Origin: Gemmatimonadota bacterium
Lineage (GTDB): Bacteria > Gemmatimonadota > Gemmatimonadetes > Longimicrobiales > Gaopeijiaceae
Direction: 5' to 3'
NCBI GenBank assembly: GCA_022340865.1
Contig: JAJDNC010000092.1
Span: 1 to 42,096 of the forward strand
Length of the DNA stretch: 42,096 bases
Shown here: positions 33,016-42,096 of the stretch, in pieces
Layout of the letters: each line of letters begins with the position of its first letter
Position numbering within the stretch: the first letter of the stretch is position 1
Program-made: the position numbers and the translations under genes
Notes under the pieces: generated by a model
What the model saw: only the letters and a program-made list of their open reading frames with translations
What the model was told of the DNA's origin: nothing
The model's database searches: none

Positions 33016-34415
33016 CGGGCGGATTCCTCCTGGGGAAGGCTGACCCGGAACTCGGTCTGTCCGGGCCGCGACCGTACGGTGATGTCGCCGTTGGACCCAC
33101 GTACGAGCTGACGGGTGATCTCCAGGCCGAGGCCGGTGCCCTCGCCCTGCGGCTTCGTGGTGAAGAACGGGTCGAAGATCCGGGGCAGGACGTCGGCCGG
33201 GATCCCGTGACCGTCGTCCGTCACCCGCACCACGACCCGGTCCTTCTCCGGACGGACCCTGATGGTCACGTGGCCCGACGGCTCCACGGCGTCCAGGGCG
33301 TTGTCGAGCAAGTTCAGCCACACCTGGTTCATCTCGTTGCCGACGGCGTGCGCCCGCGGAAGGTCGGGGGCGGCGTCCAGAGAGACACTTGCCTGGCGCT
33401 CCCGCGCCTTCGCGGCCAGAACCCTGATGGTGTCGCGGAGCCCCGCCACCACGTCCACCGCCTCGGCTCCCGCCGCGGCATCCATGTACGTGAACCGCTT
33501 CACGGCGGAGACCAGCTCGTGGATGCGGGTGGCGGCGTCCTCGATATCGCGGGTGAGGGCTTGCGTGGTGCACCCGGTGGCGATCCAGCGTAGCGCCGGG
33601 TCGAGGGCGGACCCCGGAACCGCCGCGGCCAGCGCATCCAGTCCCTCGAGGGTCACGCTCGTCTCCGCCAGCGCCTCGGCGTGCGCACCGTCGGCGCCGT
33701 GCCGGGCGAGCCACTCGCCGATCTCGTCCTCACGATCCGCCTGCTCGATGGGCGACCGGATGGTGTCGTCGGGGTGCGCCATGCAGACCCGGCGCGTCCG
33801 CTCGATGGCGGCCAGAGCCTCGGGCGACAGCCCGGCGGTGCCGAGGTCCCGGGACGCGTCGGCCAGCTCGCCGAGGAGGGTGCGCAGATGCTTGGCGCCG
33901 CGCACCGCCGCGGAGGCGGGGTTGTTGATCTCGTGGGCGAGGCCCGCGGCCAGCTTGCCCAGGGAGAGCATCTTCTCGTCCCGCACGTCGCTGACCTTGA
34001 ACTTCCGCGCCCGGTCCAGCATGTAGTGCACGGTGTGCGCGGTGAACGCCGGACATCGATGCACGAGCTCGGGAAAGAGGTCCTCGTGCAGCTTGAGGGC
34101 CTCCGTGTCCTCGCCGACATAGCTGTCGGCCGGCGGCCCCTTCATGCGGGAGTAGGGCAGCATGCCGGTGATGTCGCCCGGGCCGATGTCGGCGACCCAC
34201 CGGGGGCCGGTGCCGTGGTCCGCCTGGGTGGTGACCTGGCCGGAGAGCACGATCCACAGGTAGTGGACCCGGCGGCCCTTGGGCGCGACGACCTCGCCGG
34301 CGACATGCGACTCGATCTCGCCATGAGCCGCGAGCCATTCCAGCTCGGACCTCGGAATATCCTGGAGCTTGGGCAGAGCGGCGAGGCGCTCCACCAGCGT
34401 GACGGGAGGGGTCAT
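33012..34415 (-). CDS. Sensor histidine kinase with cyclic-nucleotide-binding-like domain
   Basis: A 467-residue protein with no membrane helix. Residues ~10-125 form a CRP/cNMP-binding-like beta-roll ([36 protein letters not shown]). The dimerisation and phospho-acceptor box follows: [16 protein letters not shown] with H161. A long helical insert separates this from the ATPase domain, whose boxes are complete: N ([18 protein letters not shown]), G1 (DDGHGIP), F (FDPFFTT) and G2 (GTGLGLEI). It is expected to phosphorylate D62 of the fused receiver encoded by the overlapping next gene. The input could be a nucleotide or another small ligand. ATG 34415 lacks a good ribosome site; no better start is seen. 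Confidence 0.92.
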   Translation of the reverse strand: MTPPVTLVERLAALPKLQDIPRSELEWLAAHGEIESHVAGEVVAPKGRRVHYLWIVLSGQVTTQADHGTGPRWVADIGPGDITGMLPYSRMKGPPADSYVGEDTEALKLHEDLFPELVHRCPAFTAHTVHYMLDRARKFKVSDVRDEKMLSLGKLAAGLAHEINNPASAAVRGAKHLRTLLGELADASRDLGTAGLSPEALAAIERTRRVCMAHPDDTIRSPIEQADREDEIGEWLARHGADGAHAEALAETSVTLEGLDALAAAVPGSALDPALRWIATGCTTQALTRDIEDAATRIHELVSAVKRFTYMDAAAGAEAVDVVAGLRDTIRVLAAKARERQASVSLDAAPDLPRAHAVGNEMNQVWLNLLDNALDAVEPSGHVTIRVRPEKDRVVVRVTDDGHGIPADVLPRIFDPFFTTKPQGEGTGLGLEITRQLVRGSNGDITVRSRPGQTEFRVSLPQEESAR

Positions 34416-34473
34416 GGGGAGGGAAGATACGACGGAGTGGTGGGTCGCGGTACTTCTTCGTGGGGGAGGGGAT

Positions 34474-34514
34474 GTCGTCGCCCGGGGCGTTCCCACGCCA
34501 CCCCGGGCGGCGAC
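34474..34514 (-). terminator. Hairpin between the NTF2-like and histidine kinase genes
   Basis: GTCGTCGCCCGGGG (34474-34487) pairs with CCCCGGGCGGCGAC (34501-34514), 13 perfect pairs plus one G-T, around a 13-base loop. It lies 25 bases after the end of the minus-strand gene 34539-35012 and may end its transcript. No T-run is present. Confidence 0.65.
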
Positions 34515-34538
34515 GATGTGACCGCGAGGGGAGCGGCG

Positions 34539-35012
34539 CTACTTCCCCGGGGGGGCGTCGTTGGTGACGGCCAGGGCGGCGACTTTCCAGCCGTCGGCCT
34601 GCTTCCGCCACACCGCGAGGTACTTGCCGAGCACCTCCATGGGGCCGTTGGGGCCCTGGACCTGGAAGTGGTTGACGCCGTGCTCGGACGCCATCGCGCC
34701 GCCCGGTGCCATCTCGATGCCCGAGCGGGTGCCCGAGAAGCCGAGATTCGTCGAGTCGTTCGCGTAGGACTGATAGATGCCGCGGATCCCATCCTTGCCC
34801 GTGACTTCGGGCATGCCCTCCATCTGCACGATGGCATCGTCGGCGTAGAAGGCCACAGCGGCGTCGAAGTCCCCGGCGCTCTCCGCGGCCACGAGGCTGT
34901 CGCTGGCCGCGGCAACGGCCTGCTGCTCGGCGGCGATGTCGACGGTGGGCGCCGTGGAGCAGGCGGCGACCAGGGGGATGAGGATGGCGGGGTACCAGAT
35001 GCGGGGTGTCAT
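34539..35012 (-). CDS. NTF2-like (SnoaL/DUF4440) lipoprotein
   Basis: A 157-residue protein. The signal IWYPAILIPLVAAC places C18 in a LVAAC lipobox. The mature domain is NTF2-like: QAVAAASDSLVAAESAGDFDAAVAFYADDAIVQMEG, then GKDGIRGIYQSY and GKYLAVWRKQADGWKVAALAVTN, the ordinary DUF4440 layout of a cone-shaped pocket. Members range from small enzymes to binding proteins; no catalytic set is obvious, so the ligand is unknown. GGAGGAG lies just before ATG 35012. A hairpin follows its stop. Confidence 0.88.
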   Translation of the reverse strand: MTPRIWYPAILIPLVAACSTAPTVDIAAEQQAVAAASDSLVAAESAGDFDAAVAFYADDAIVQMEGMPEVTGKDGIRGIYQSYANDSTNLGFSGTRSGIEMAPGGAMASEHGVNHFQVQGPNGPMEVLGKYLAVWRKQADGWKVAALAVTNDAPPGK

Positions 35013-35296
35013 GATCTCCTCCGTCGCGGGAGGGAAACGGCGACCCGCAGGCAGGAGGGCGGGCCGGGTGCGGAGGGCAGGGGACGATGGGGAAGATGGA
35101 TACGCGCTCGTGCATGAATGCACAAGCCAAGCATCGTGATGCGAAACGCCGGCGAGGGGCCGGAATGCAGTGCGGATAGGCAGAGGCGGCGGATATGGCT
35201 ACGTACGGATACGTATGGCCGGCGACGGGATCCGCTGGAATGTTCAGGGCTGCGGCCACTGGCCGTCCCGTCCACCTGCCCACGTGGAGGCATATG

Positions 35297-36814
35297 ATGC
35301 TCAAGCGATCCGGGACCCCGGCGCTCCTCATCGCATTGGTCGCGCTCTCGACAGGGTGCATGACCTGGAAGCGCAGTCCGGAGCCGGTGACGCAGCTGCT
35401 GTCTCAGAGAGGCGAGGAGGTCATTCGCGTCCGGCTCAGGGACTCGACGACGGTCAAGGTGCAGAGTCCGCACATCGAGGACGGGTACCTGGTCGGGACG
35501 CAAGGCGTCCGGGTTCCCATCGACCAGGTGGTCTACACCGAGTTGTATCGTGTCGATGTCCCGTACACCGTGGCCAGCGTCGTGATTGCGGCGGGAATCG
35601 GCATCTCGGTGTCGTACCTCGGGCGGAACAGCGGAAGCAAGTCCTACAAGAAGGAAAGCACGGGATCAAGCAGTTGCCCCCTGGTCTACAGCTGGACCGG
35701 AGGCGGCTGGCGCCTGGACTCGGGAACGTTCGGTGGCGCCATCACCCGCGGATTGGCCCGCACGGACATCGACAACCTCGAACACCTGAAGGTGGTGGAC
35801 GGCCGGGTCCGCCTCCGGGTGGCCAACGAGCTTGACGAGACCGACCACCTGGACGAGCTGCGCATTCTCGTCGTCGAGCATCCCCGCGGGACCTCCGTCG
35901 TCCCGGGCGCACGGGGAGAGATCGACGTCCTGGGACCTCTGACGTCGCCCTCCCGGGCCACCGATCTGGAGGGACGTGACGTGCTGGATCGGGTCATCGC
36001 GGCGGATGGCTGGGGCTGGGAGTCCGATCCGACCCTTGGCCGAGGCGGAGCTGTGCCGGCGCCGCGGGACGGCATCGAGCTCGACTTCGTCCGCCCGAAG
36101 GGGGCGCGGACGGCTCGCCTGGTGGTCGACGCGAGCAACACGCCGTGGGCGGCGTTCTTGATGTCTCAGCTCATCGAGGCCCACGGCCGGGGGACGAATG
36201 CCTGGTATGCTTCCCTGGACAACCATCCCGCCGCGGCCCGTGCCTTCGGGGAGCGCCTCGCGAGCGAGGCCTTCCTGCGCGCCTCGGTACACACGGCTTC
36301 GGGGTGGGAGAGCCAGGGGTTGGTGTGGGAGGCCGGTCCCGAGATCGGGAAGCGGCAGGCCCTGGAGCTGGATCTGCGGAACGTGGCGGGCGACACGGTA
36401 CGCGTCCGCCTCGACGCCCCCCGGGCCTTCTGGCTCATCGACCGCGTGCAGATGGAGTTCGCCGGGCCCGACCCCCGGCCGAAGCCCCTCGCCGTGACGG
36501 AGCTTTCCGCGGTGCGGGCCACGACCTCTCGGGGCCGCGACGTGGTCGACGTTCTGTCCCGGTCCGACGGCCGGGAGCTGACCCTCGAGACCGGGGACCG
36601 GGCGGACCTCGTCTTCCGCGTGCCCGATCCTCCGAAGAATCACGAACGCACCATCCTCCTCGAGATCCATGGGTGGTACCGCGTCCACACGCCGAACCGT
36701 GGCGAGCCGGACCGCGCCCTCCTCCGGCGCGTGGAGGAGCCCGGGGGCATCACCGCGGCCGCCGCCGAGCGTCTGGACAGTGCCCTCGTGTACCTCAACC
36801 GCGCCAGGCAGTAA
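35297..36814 (+). CDS. Large lipoprotein of unknown function
   Basis: A 505-residue protein. The signal GTPALLIALVALSTGC gives C21 as the lipid site. Residues 25-85 hold a strand-rich region (RLRDSTTVKVQSPHIEDGYL, VPIDQVVYTELYRVDVPYTV), followed by a short hydrophobic segment (TVASVVIAAGIGISVSYLG) that may be a second membrane contact. The rest contains the phrases CPLVYSWTGGGWRLDSGTFG and LRVANELDETDHLDELRILV, suggesting sandwich domains. The C-terminus has WYRVHTPNRGEPDRALLRRV. I do not recognise a named family. TGGAGG precedes ATG 35297 by six bases; ATG 35294 is also possible. It stands alone between divergent and same-strand neighbours. Confidence 0.8.
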   Translation: MLKRSGTPALLIALVALSTGCMTWKRSPEPVTQLLSQRGEEVIRVRLRDSTTVKVQSPHIEDGYLVGTQGVRVPIDQVVYTELYRVDVPYTVASVVIAAGIGISVSYLGRNSGSKSYKKESTGSSSCPLVYSWTGGGWRLDSGTFGGAITRGLARTDIDNLEHLKVVDGRVRLRVANELDETDHLDELRILVVEHPRGTSVVPGARGEIDVLGPLTSPSRATDLEGRDVLDRVIAADGWGWESDPTLGRGGAVPAPRDGIELDFVRPKGARTARLVVDASNTPWAAFLMSQLIEAHGRGTNAWYASLDNHPAAARAFGERLASEAFLRASVHTASGWESQGLVWEAGPEIGKRQALELDLRNVAGDTVRVRLDAPRAFWLIDRVQMEFAGPDPRPKPLAVTELSAVRATTSRGRDVVDVLSRSDGRELTLETGDRADLVFRVPDPPKNHERTILLEIHGWYRVHTPNRGEPDRALLRRVEEPGGITAAAAERLDSALVYLNRARQ

Positions 36815-36950
36815 GCGTCTGCGTGACGGGGGTCGGCGCCGTTACGGCCGCGGGCCGCGGGGCCCCGTCGGGGTCGCATTTGGGGGCGCGTCGGGACAGG
36901 GGCCGACAAGACCGTGCCGACGCTTGCGTCCCGCGCGTCCAGGATGGTAT

Positions 36951-36970
36951 CTGCCGTATCCGATACGCAG
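36951..36970. promoter_or_regulatory. 20-base near-palindrome before the GH53 gene
   Basis: CTGCCGTATCCGATACGCAG contains perfect CGTAT/ATACG arms plus outer CTGC/GCAG. It sits 70 bases before ATG 37041 in an otherwise plain 226-base gap, and a further GTATC lies just upstream. The position suits a sugar-responsive operator; this is inference. Confidence 0.45.
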
Positions 36971-37040
36971 AGCGCCGGCGGAGGGGGGTGTGGGCCCCGC
37001 TACCTACCCGGCGCGCCGAGGACGCCAGGAGAGAAGTGGA

Positions 37041-38165
37041 ATGGAGCGAGGGGTGAAGGTGCTGGCCGCGGGGGCGGTGATTACCGCGCTGGTCGCCGCC
37101 GCTCGGCCGGCCGGGGCACCCCCTGCCCGCGCCGTCGCGGCCGACACGTCGGTGTTCTATCTCGGCGCGGACATCTCGGCGCTGGACGCCCCGACCCGCT
37201 CCGGAAGGCCGCACCGCACGTACCAGGAGGACGGCAAGCCCGGCGACGAGATGTCCATCCTGGAGCGTCACGGATGGAACGCGTTCCGCCTCCGCGTCTT
37301 CGTCTCACCCGTGCGGGAGGCGCCGGACAACTCCCTCGAGAACACGTTCCCCCTGGCGAGGCGCATCAAGGCGTCCGGGGCGAAGCTCCTCCTGGACATC
37401 CACTACTCGGACACCTGGGCCGATCCGCAGCACCAGGAGATCCCCCTGGCCTGGCGCGGCATGAGCTTCGACTCCCTGGAGAGACAGGTGGAGGTCTACA
37501 GCCGCACCACCATCGAGGCGCTCAAGGATGCCGGCGCCATGCCGGACTGGGTGCAGGTCGGCAACGAGATCACTCGCGGCATGCTCTGGCCCGTGGGTCA
37601 GGTCGCGGTTCCGGGGTCGAGCCGGTACCTGCCGCCGCAGCCGTACGACTCCGTCACGCAGTGGGAGCACCTCACCGGCCTGATCAAGGCCGGGATCCGC
37701 GGCGTCATGGAGGGCGCCGGCGATACGCCTCCCCTCATCGCCATCCACATCGACCGCGGGGGAGACTGGGCCACCACGAAGTGGTTCTTCGATCACCTGG
37801 ACGCGGCGCACGTTCACTACGACATCATCGCCGAGAGCTTCTATCCGCCGTGGCGCCACGGCACCCTCGAGAGCCTCCGGCACAACATGGACGAGTGCGC
37901 CAGGCGCTTCGGGAAGGACTTCCTCGTCGCGGAGACGGGATACGGGCCGTCGCACTTCCCGAACAACCCCGACATGAAGTGGCCGGTGACACCCCAGGGG
38001 CGCCTCCACTTCATGATGGACCTCGTCGACACCGTGCGGGAGGCGCCGCACGGGATGGGCGTGATGTACTGGGCCCCCGAGTACGACGCGTGGAACCGGG
38101 ACGGCACCCCCGCCCCGGTGGTGTTCACGCTGGATTCGCTGAAGGCGCGGTCGGAGGGTCGGTAA
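37041..38165 (+). CDS. GH53 endo-beta-1,4-galactanase, secreted
   Basis: A 374-residue glycosidase. Signal peptide: KVLAAGAVITALVAAARPAGA. The GH53 (beta/alpha)8 barrel is clear: FYLGADISAL, GWNAFRLRVFV, the family signature LDIHYSDTWADPQHQ (118-132), the acid/base VQVGNE (E176) and the nucleophile VAETGYG (E298). GH53 enzymes cut beta-1,4-galactan of plant pectin and arabinogalactan into short galacto-oligosaccharides. Length is normal. The frame is open to 36669, but ATG 37041 starts at the signal peptide, with AGGAGA upstream. It converges on the GH15 gene with a 23-base gap and may be under a palindromic operator at 36951-36970. Confidence 0.95.
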   Translation: MERGVKVLAAGAVITALVAAARPAGAPPARAVAADTSVFYLGADISALDAPTRSGRPHRTYQEDGKPGDEMSILERHGWNAFRLRVFVSPVREAPDNSLENTFPLARRIKASGAKLLLDIHYSDTWADPQHQEIPLAWRGMSFDSLERQVEVYSRTTIEALKDAGAMPDWVQVGNEITRGMLWPVGQVAVPGSSRYLPPQPYDSVTQWEHLTGLIKAGIRGVMEGAGDTPPLIAIHIDRGGDWATTKWFFDHLDAAHVHYDIIAESFYPPWRHGTLESLRHNMDECARRFGKDFLVAETGYGPSHFPNNPDMKWPVTPQGRLHFMMDLVDTVREAPHGMGVMYWAPEYDAWNRDGTPAPVVFTLDSLKARSEGR

Positions 38166-38188
38166 GGCCCCCGCCGGCCGCCGCCGGA

Positions 38189-40371
38189 TCAGCCGCCGCC
38201 GGTCCCGAGGAAGTGACGCGCCACCACCGTCGGCTGCTCCACGATGCGCTTCTCGCTGGCGTCCACGGCGAGCCTCATGAACTGCGCCATGCTCCACACC
38301 AGCGGCGTCGCGCTTCCCGTGCCCTGGCCGAAGGTGAAGTCACCGTACGTGGGCTTCGCCCGGTCCCACACCTGCTCCGGAATCATCCCGCCGTCGTTGG
38401 CGAAGTGTAGCATCGCCTGGAGATAGGGAGTCGGGTCGGCTCCCAGGGCGACCTCGTACTCGCCCCGCTCGCCGGCGAAGATGGGCCACAGGCGACCCAC
38501 TCCCTCGCCCTGCCACGGACCGCCGAAGTACGTCTCGCCGTAGCCGTCGTGGTTGTAGCGGCGGAAGTCGGGGCCGTTGGGCGTCTCCACGCGGATGGTG
38601 CGGTCGATGACCTTCAGGGAGCGCTCGACGACGGGGTTGTCCGCCGGACGGATCCCCAGGCGCACCAGCTCCAGGAAGCCCTGGTCCACGACGTCGCGCT
38701 CGTCCCACTTGCCGCCGCCGTTGTGCACGTCGAGGACGTATCCGTCGTCGGGGTTCTGGTTGTTGTCGATGCGCATGTAGTAGCCGCCGGGCCCCAGCCC
38801 GGCGCCCAGGTGTCCGGTCTTGGTGACCATCCAGGTCTCCACGTGGGACGCCCAGTCGTCGGCGGTGGCGAGGTATCTCTGCGCGTCGTCGGCCGCGCCG
38901 TTGGAGCGGGCGATGGCCGAGGCGCACACCAGCCCCGCGATCTCCGCCGCGATGGTGGACGGCGAGTAGCCACCCACCTCCTCCCACCGCTCCTGCTGCG
39001 TCGCCGGGCCGTGGGCCATGACGTACTCCGCCTCGGGACGGAGGTGCTTCTCCCAGGTGTCGTGATCGGTGACGCCGAGCTGCCACGCCAGGATCAGCGG
39101 GTAGGACTGCTCGTCCATCTGCTGGGACGTCCAGTGCGGCTTCCCGTCGAGCCAGGAGTTCTGCGGGAAGCTCCCGTCGGACTTCTGCTGGACGTCGAGG
39201 AGCCAGTGCAGGGACCGCCGCGCCGTGGCGCTGTCGCCGGCCACCATGAGGGAGGTAGCGGCCTCGTAGAGGTCACGGGCCCACACGAGGTGGTATCCCA
39301 CCGCGTTCGGCTCGTTCGACTGCACGGAGTAGCCCCATGGAATGCTCAACGAGGCGACGATGGCGCCGGGGTACGTCTTGTCCTCGTGGGCGCGCACCAC
39401 CATCGCGGCCAGTTGGAACTCCTTCTCGTACGGTGCGGCCACGGTGCGGAGCCCCTTCAGGTACGTGGCCCACCCGTGCGCGTAGTCGGCCCGGACCGCC
39501 GCGAAGCCCCGCCCCAGGCTCGAGCGCGCGGACGTCAGGGCGGCCTCCGGAGTCGCGCCGAAGCCCAGGGCCAGCGTGAAGTGCCGGGGCTGGGCGATGC
39601 GCGCCACCTGTACGACGTTGCCGCTGTCCGCCTTCGTGTACTTCCACGTGATCCGATGGTGGACGAGGAGGTCCGTGTAGCCGTCGTTCACGTCCTGGAA
39701 CCCGCTGGACGACTCGGTGAAGCTGCCGCTCGCCACCAACGCGGAGGCCACGTCCTCCTTGCTCGCCACCAGCGCGCCGTCCCGGGTCGAGCCGGTGTCG
39801 CCGTAGCCGCTGTTCTTGAGCGCGGGGTGGTACAGCACGTAGAGCGCATCCCCCGGAGGGCCCGAGAACGTCACGTCGACGAGGAGCGTGTTGGTCCGCG
39901 GATCCGTGGCGTACGTCTTGGTGATGGAGAAGCGGCCCGCGGGACCGGTGCTGATCTGACGGAAGAGGAGCGCGTGGTCGTCGATCCGCTCGATGGCATG
40001 GCGCATGTCGCGGGATTCGATCCACACGTGGGTGCCGTCGCTCACGACGAACTCCAGGCTCTTCACGTCGGCCTGATCCACCCGGGGGTAGTAGACCTCC
40101 GTGAGGATGCCTCCCTCCAGGGTGAACCACACCTTCGACTGGGGCGTCACGGATGTGCCGACGCCGTCCTTGCTCGCCTTGGTCCACGTCGGGATGGCGC
40201 CGGGGCCGCCGGGGGCGTCCTGAGCGGACAGAGCCGCCGGGAGCGCGAGGGTGGCGAGGAGCGCCAGGGCGGTGACGCCGATGCCGCCGGGGGGTGCCGC
40301 GGACGCGACGGATGCCGTCACGAGCCGGCAAAAGGACGCGATGGAGCGCGGCGCGCGCCTCTTCCTCTGGA

Positions 40372-40375
<4 letters not shown>
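38189..40375 (-). CDS. GH15 glucoamylase-like glycosidase, secreted
   Basis: A 728-residue protein. Its long basic leader and hydrophobic core (GVTALALLATLALPAALSAQ) make a signal peptide. An N-terminal beta-sandwich (TWTKASKDGVGTSVTPQSKVWFTLEGGILTEVYYPR, split by turns) precedes an (alpha/alpha)6 barrel, the order found in bacterial GH15 glucoamylases and glucodextranases. Catalytic landmarks are WEEVGGYSPST (likely general acid) and MIPEQVWD (likely base). Such enzymes remove glucose from the ends of starch, maltodextrin or dextran. ATG 40375 overlaps the stop of the GH13 gene (ATGA), so the two enzymes are made together. The region 40250-40370 is a somewhat long leader for export; an internal start is possible. 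Confidence 0.95.

Positions 40376-42096
<1,721 letters not shown>

Noticed and set aside
31162..33111. 649-codon + frame opposite the receiver-flavoprotein gene
   Set aside because: Antisense shadow; the minus strand has clear receiver and FAD motifs.

Overview
This is a 42 kb, very GC-rich, gene-dense piece of bacterial chromosome. Several features together suggest Gemmatimonadota or a close relative such as Acidobacteriota: an ADOP-type permease paired with a PadR regulator, large BTAD/TPR regulators, a DUF5916 outer-membrane protein, six-bladed-propeller and PD40 lipoproteins, and many secreted proteins of unknown role. This assignment is inferred from gene content; the window holds no rRNA or tRNA marker. 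I see no tRNA, rRNA, CRISPR array or intact transposon. Most long open frames antiparallel to the genes are GC-driven shadows.

Left part (1-5.6 kb): the tail of an ADOP/MacB permease is followed by a block of four + strand genes with more A/T at third codon positions than the rest. They encode a DUF805 protein with a zinc ribbon, a secreted unknown, a tandem-duplicated YcxB-like membrane protein and a propeller lipoprotein. Diverged copies of one roughly 150-250 bp non-coding repeat stand before the first three genes, giving the block a cassette-like layout. Next (5.6-13.2 kb) come a small secreted helical protein in a palindrome-rich setting, a lipoprotein with an M28 peptidase fold that has lost key zinc ligands, a membrane-anchored BTAD/TPR regulator, and a convergent Ig/PD40 lipoprotein.

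Middle (13.4-30 kb): an ECF sigma factor, its zinc-finger membrane anti-sigma factor and a two-repeat secreted protein are encoded by three overlapping minus-strand genes. A PadR regulator and an 894-residue ADOP permease overlap by GTGA, behind what looks like a self-regulated promoter. A TPR membrane protein lies on the + strand. A minus-strand run then holds a DUF5916 barrel, a soluble BTAD/TPR regulator, a small lipoprotein, an esterase and a truncated-looking BsuPI-domain protein.

Right part (30-42 kb): a DinB protein and a small barrel protein converge on a strong hairpin. A cNMP-domain histidine kinase overlaps a gene fusing a response-regulator receiver, a glutaredoxin-like domain and a thioredoxin-reductase-like domain, in which both redox CxxC motifs are missing. 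After an NTF2-like lipoprotein and a large lipoprotein of unknown function, the window ends in polysaccharide breakdown: a GH53 endo-galactanase converging with overlapping GH13 and GH15 genes.

Overall this looks like a free-living heterotroph putting much of its coding into the cell envelope: secreted glycosidases and hydrolases, envelope sensors (ECF/anti-sigma, membrane TPR regulators, PadR) and outer-membrane barrels. The best candidates for new biology are the repeat-headed cassette block, the redox-dead two-component flavoprotein pair, and the ECF operon ending in an internally duplicated secreted protein.
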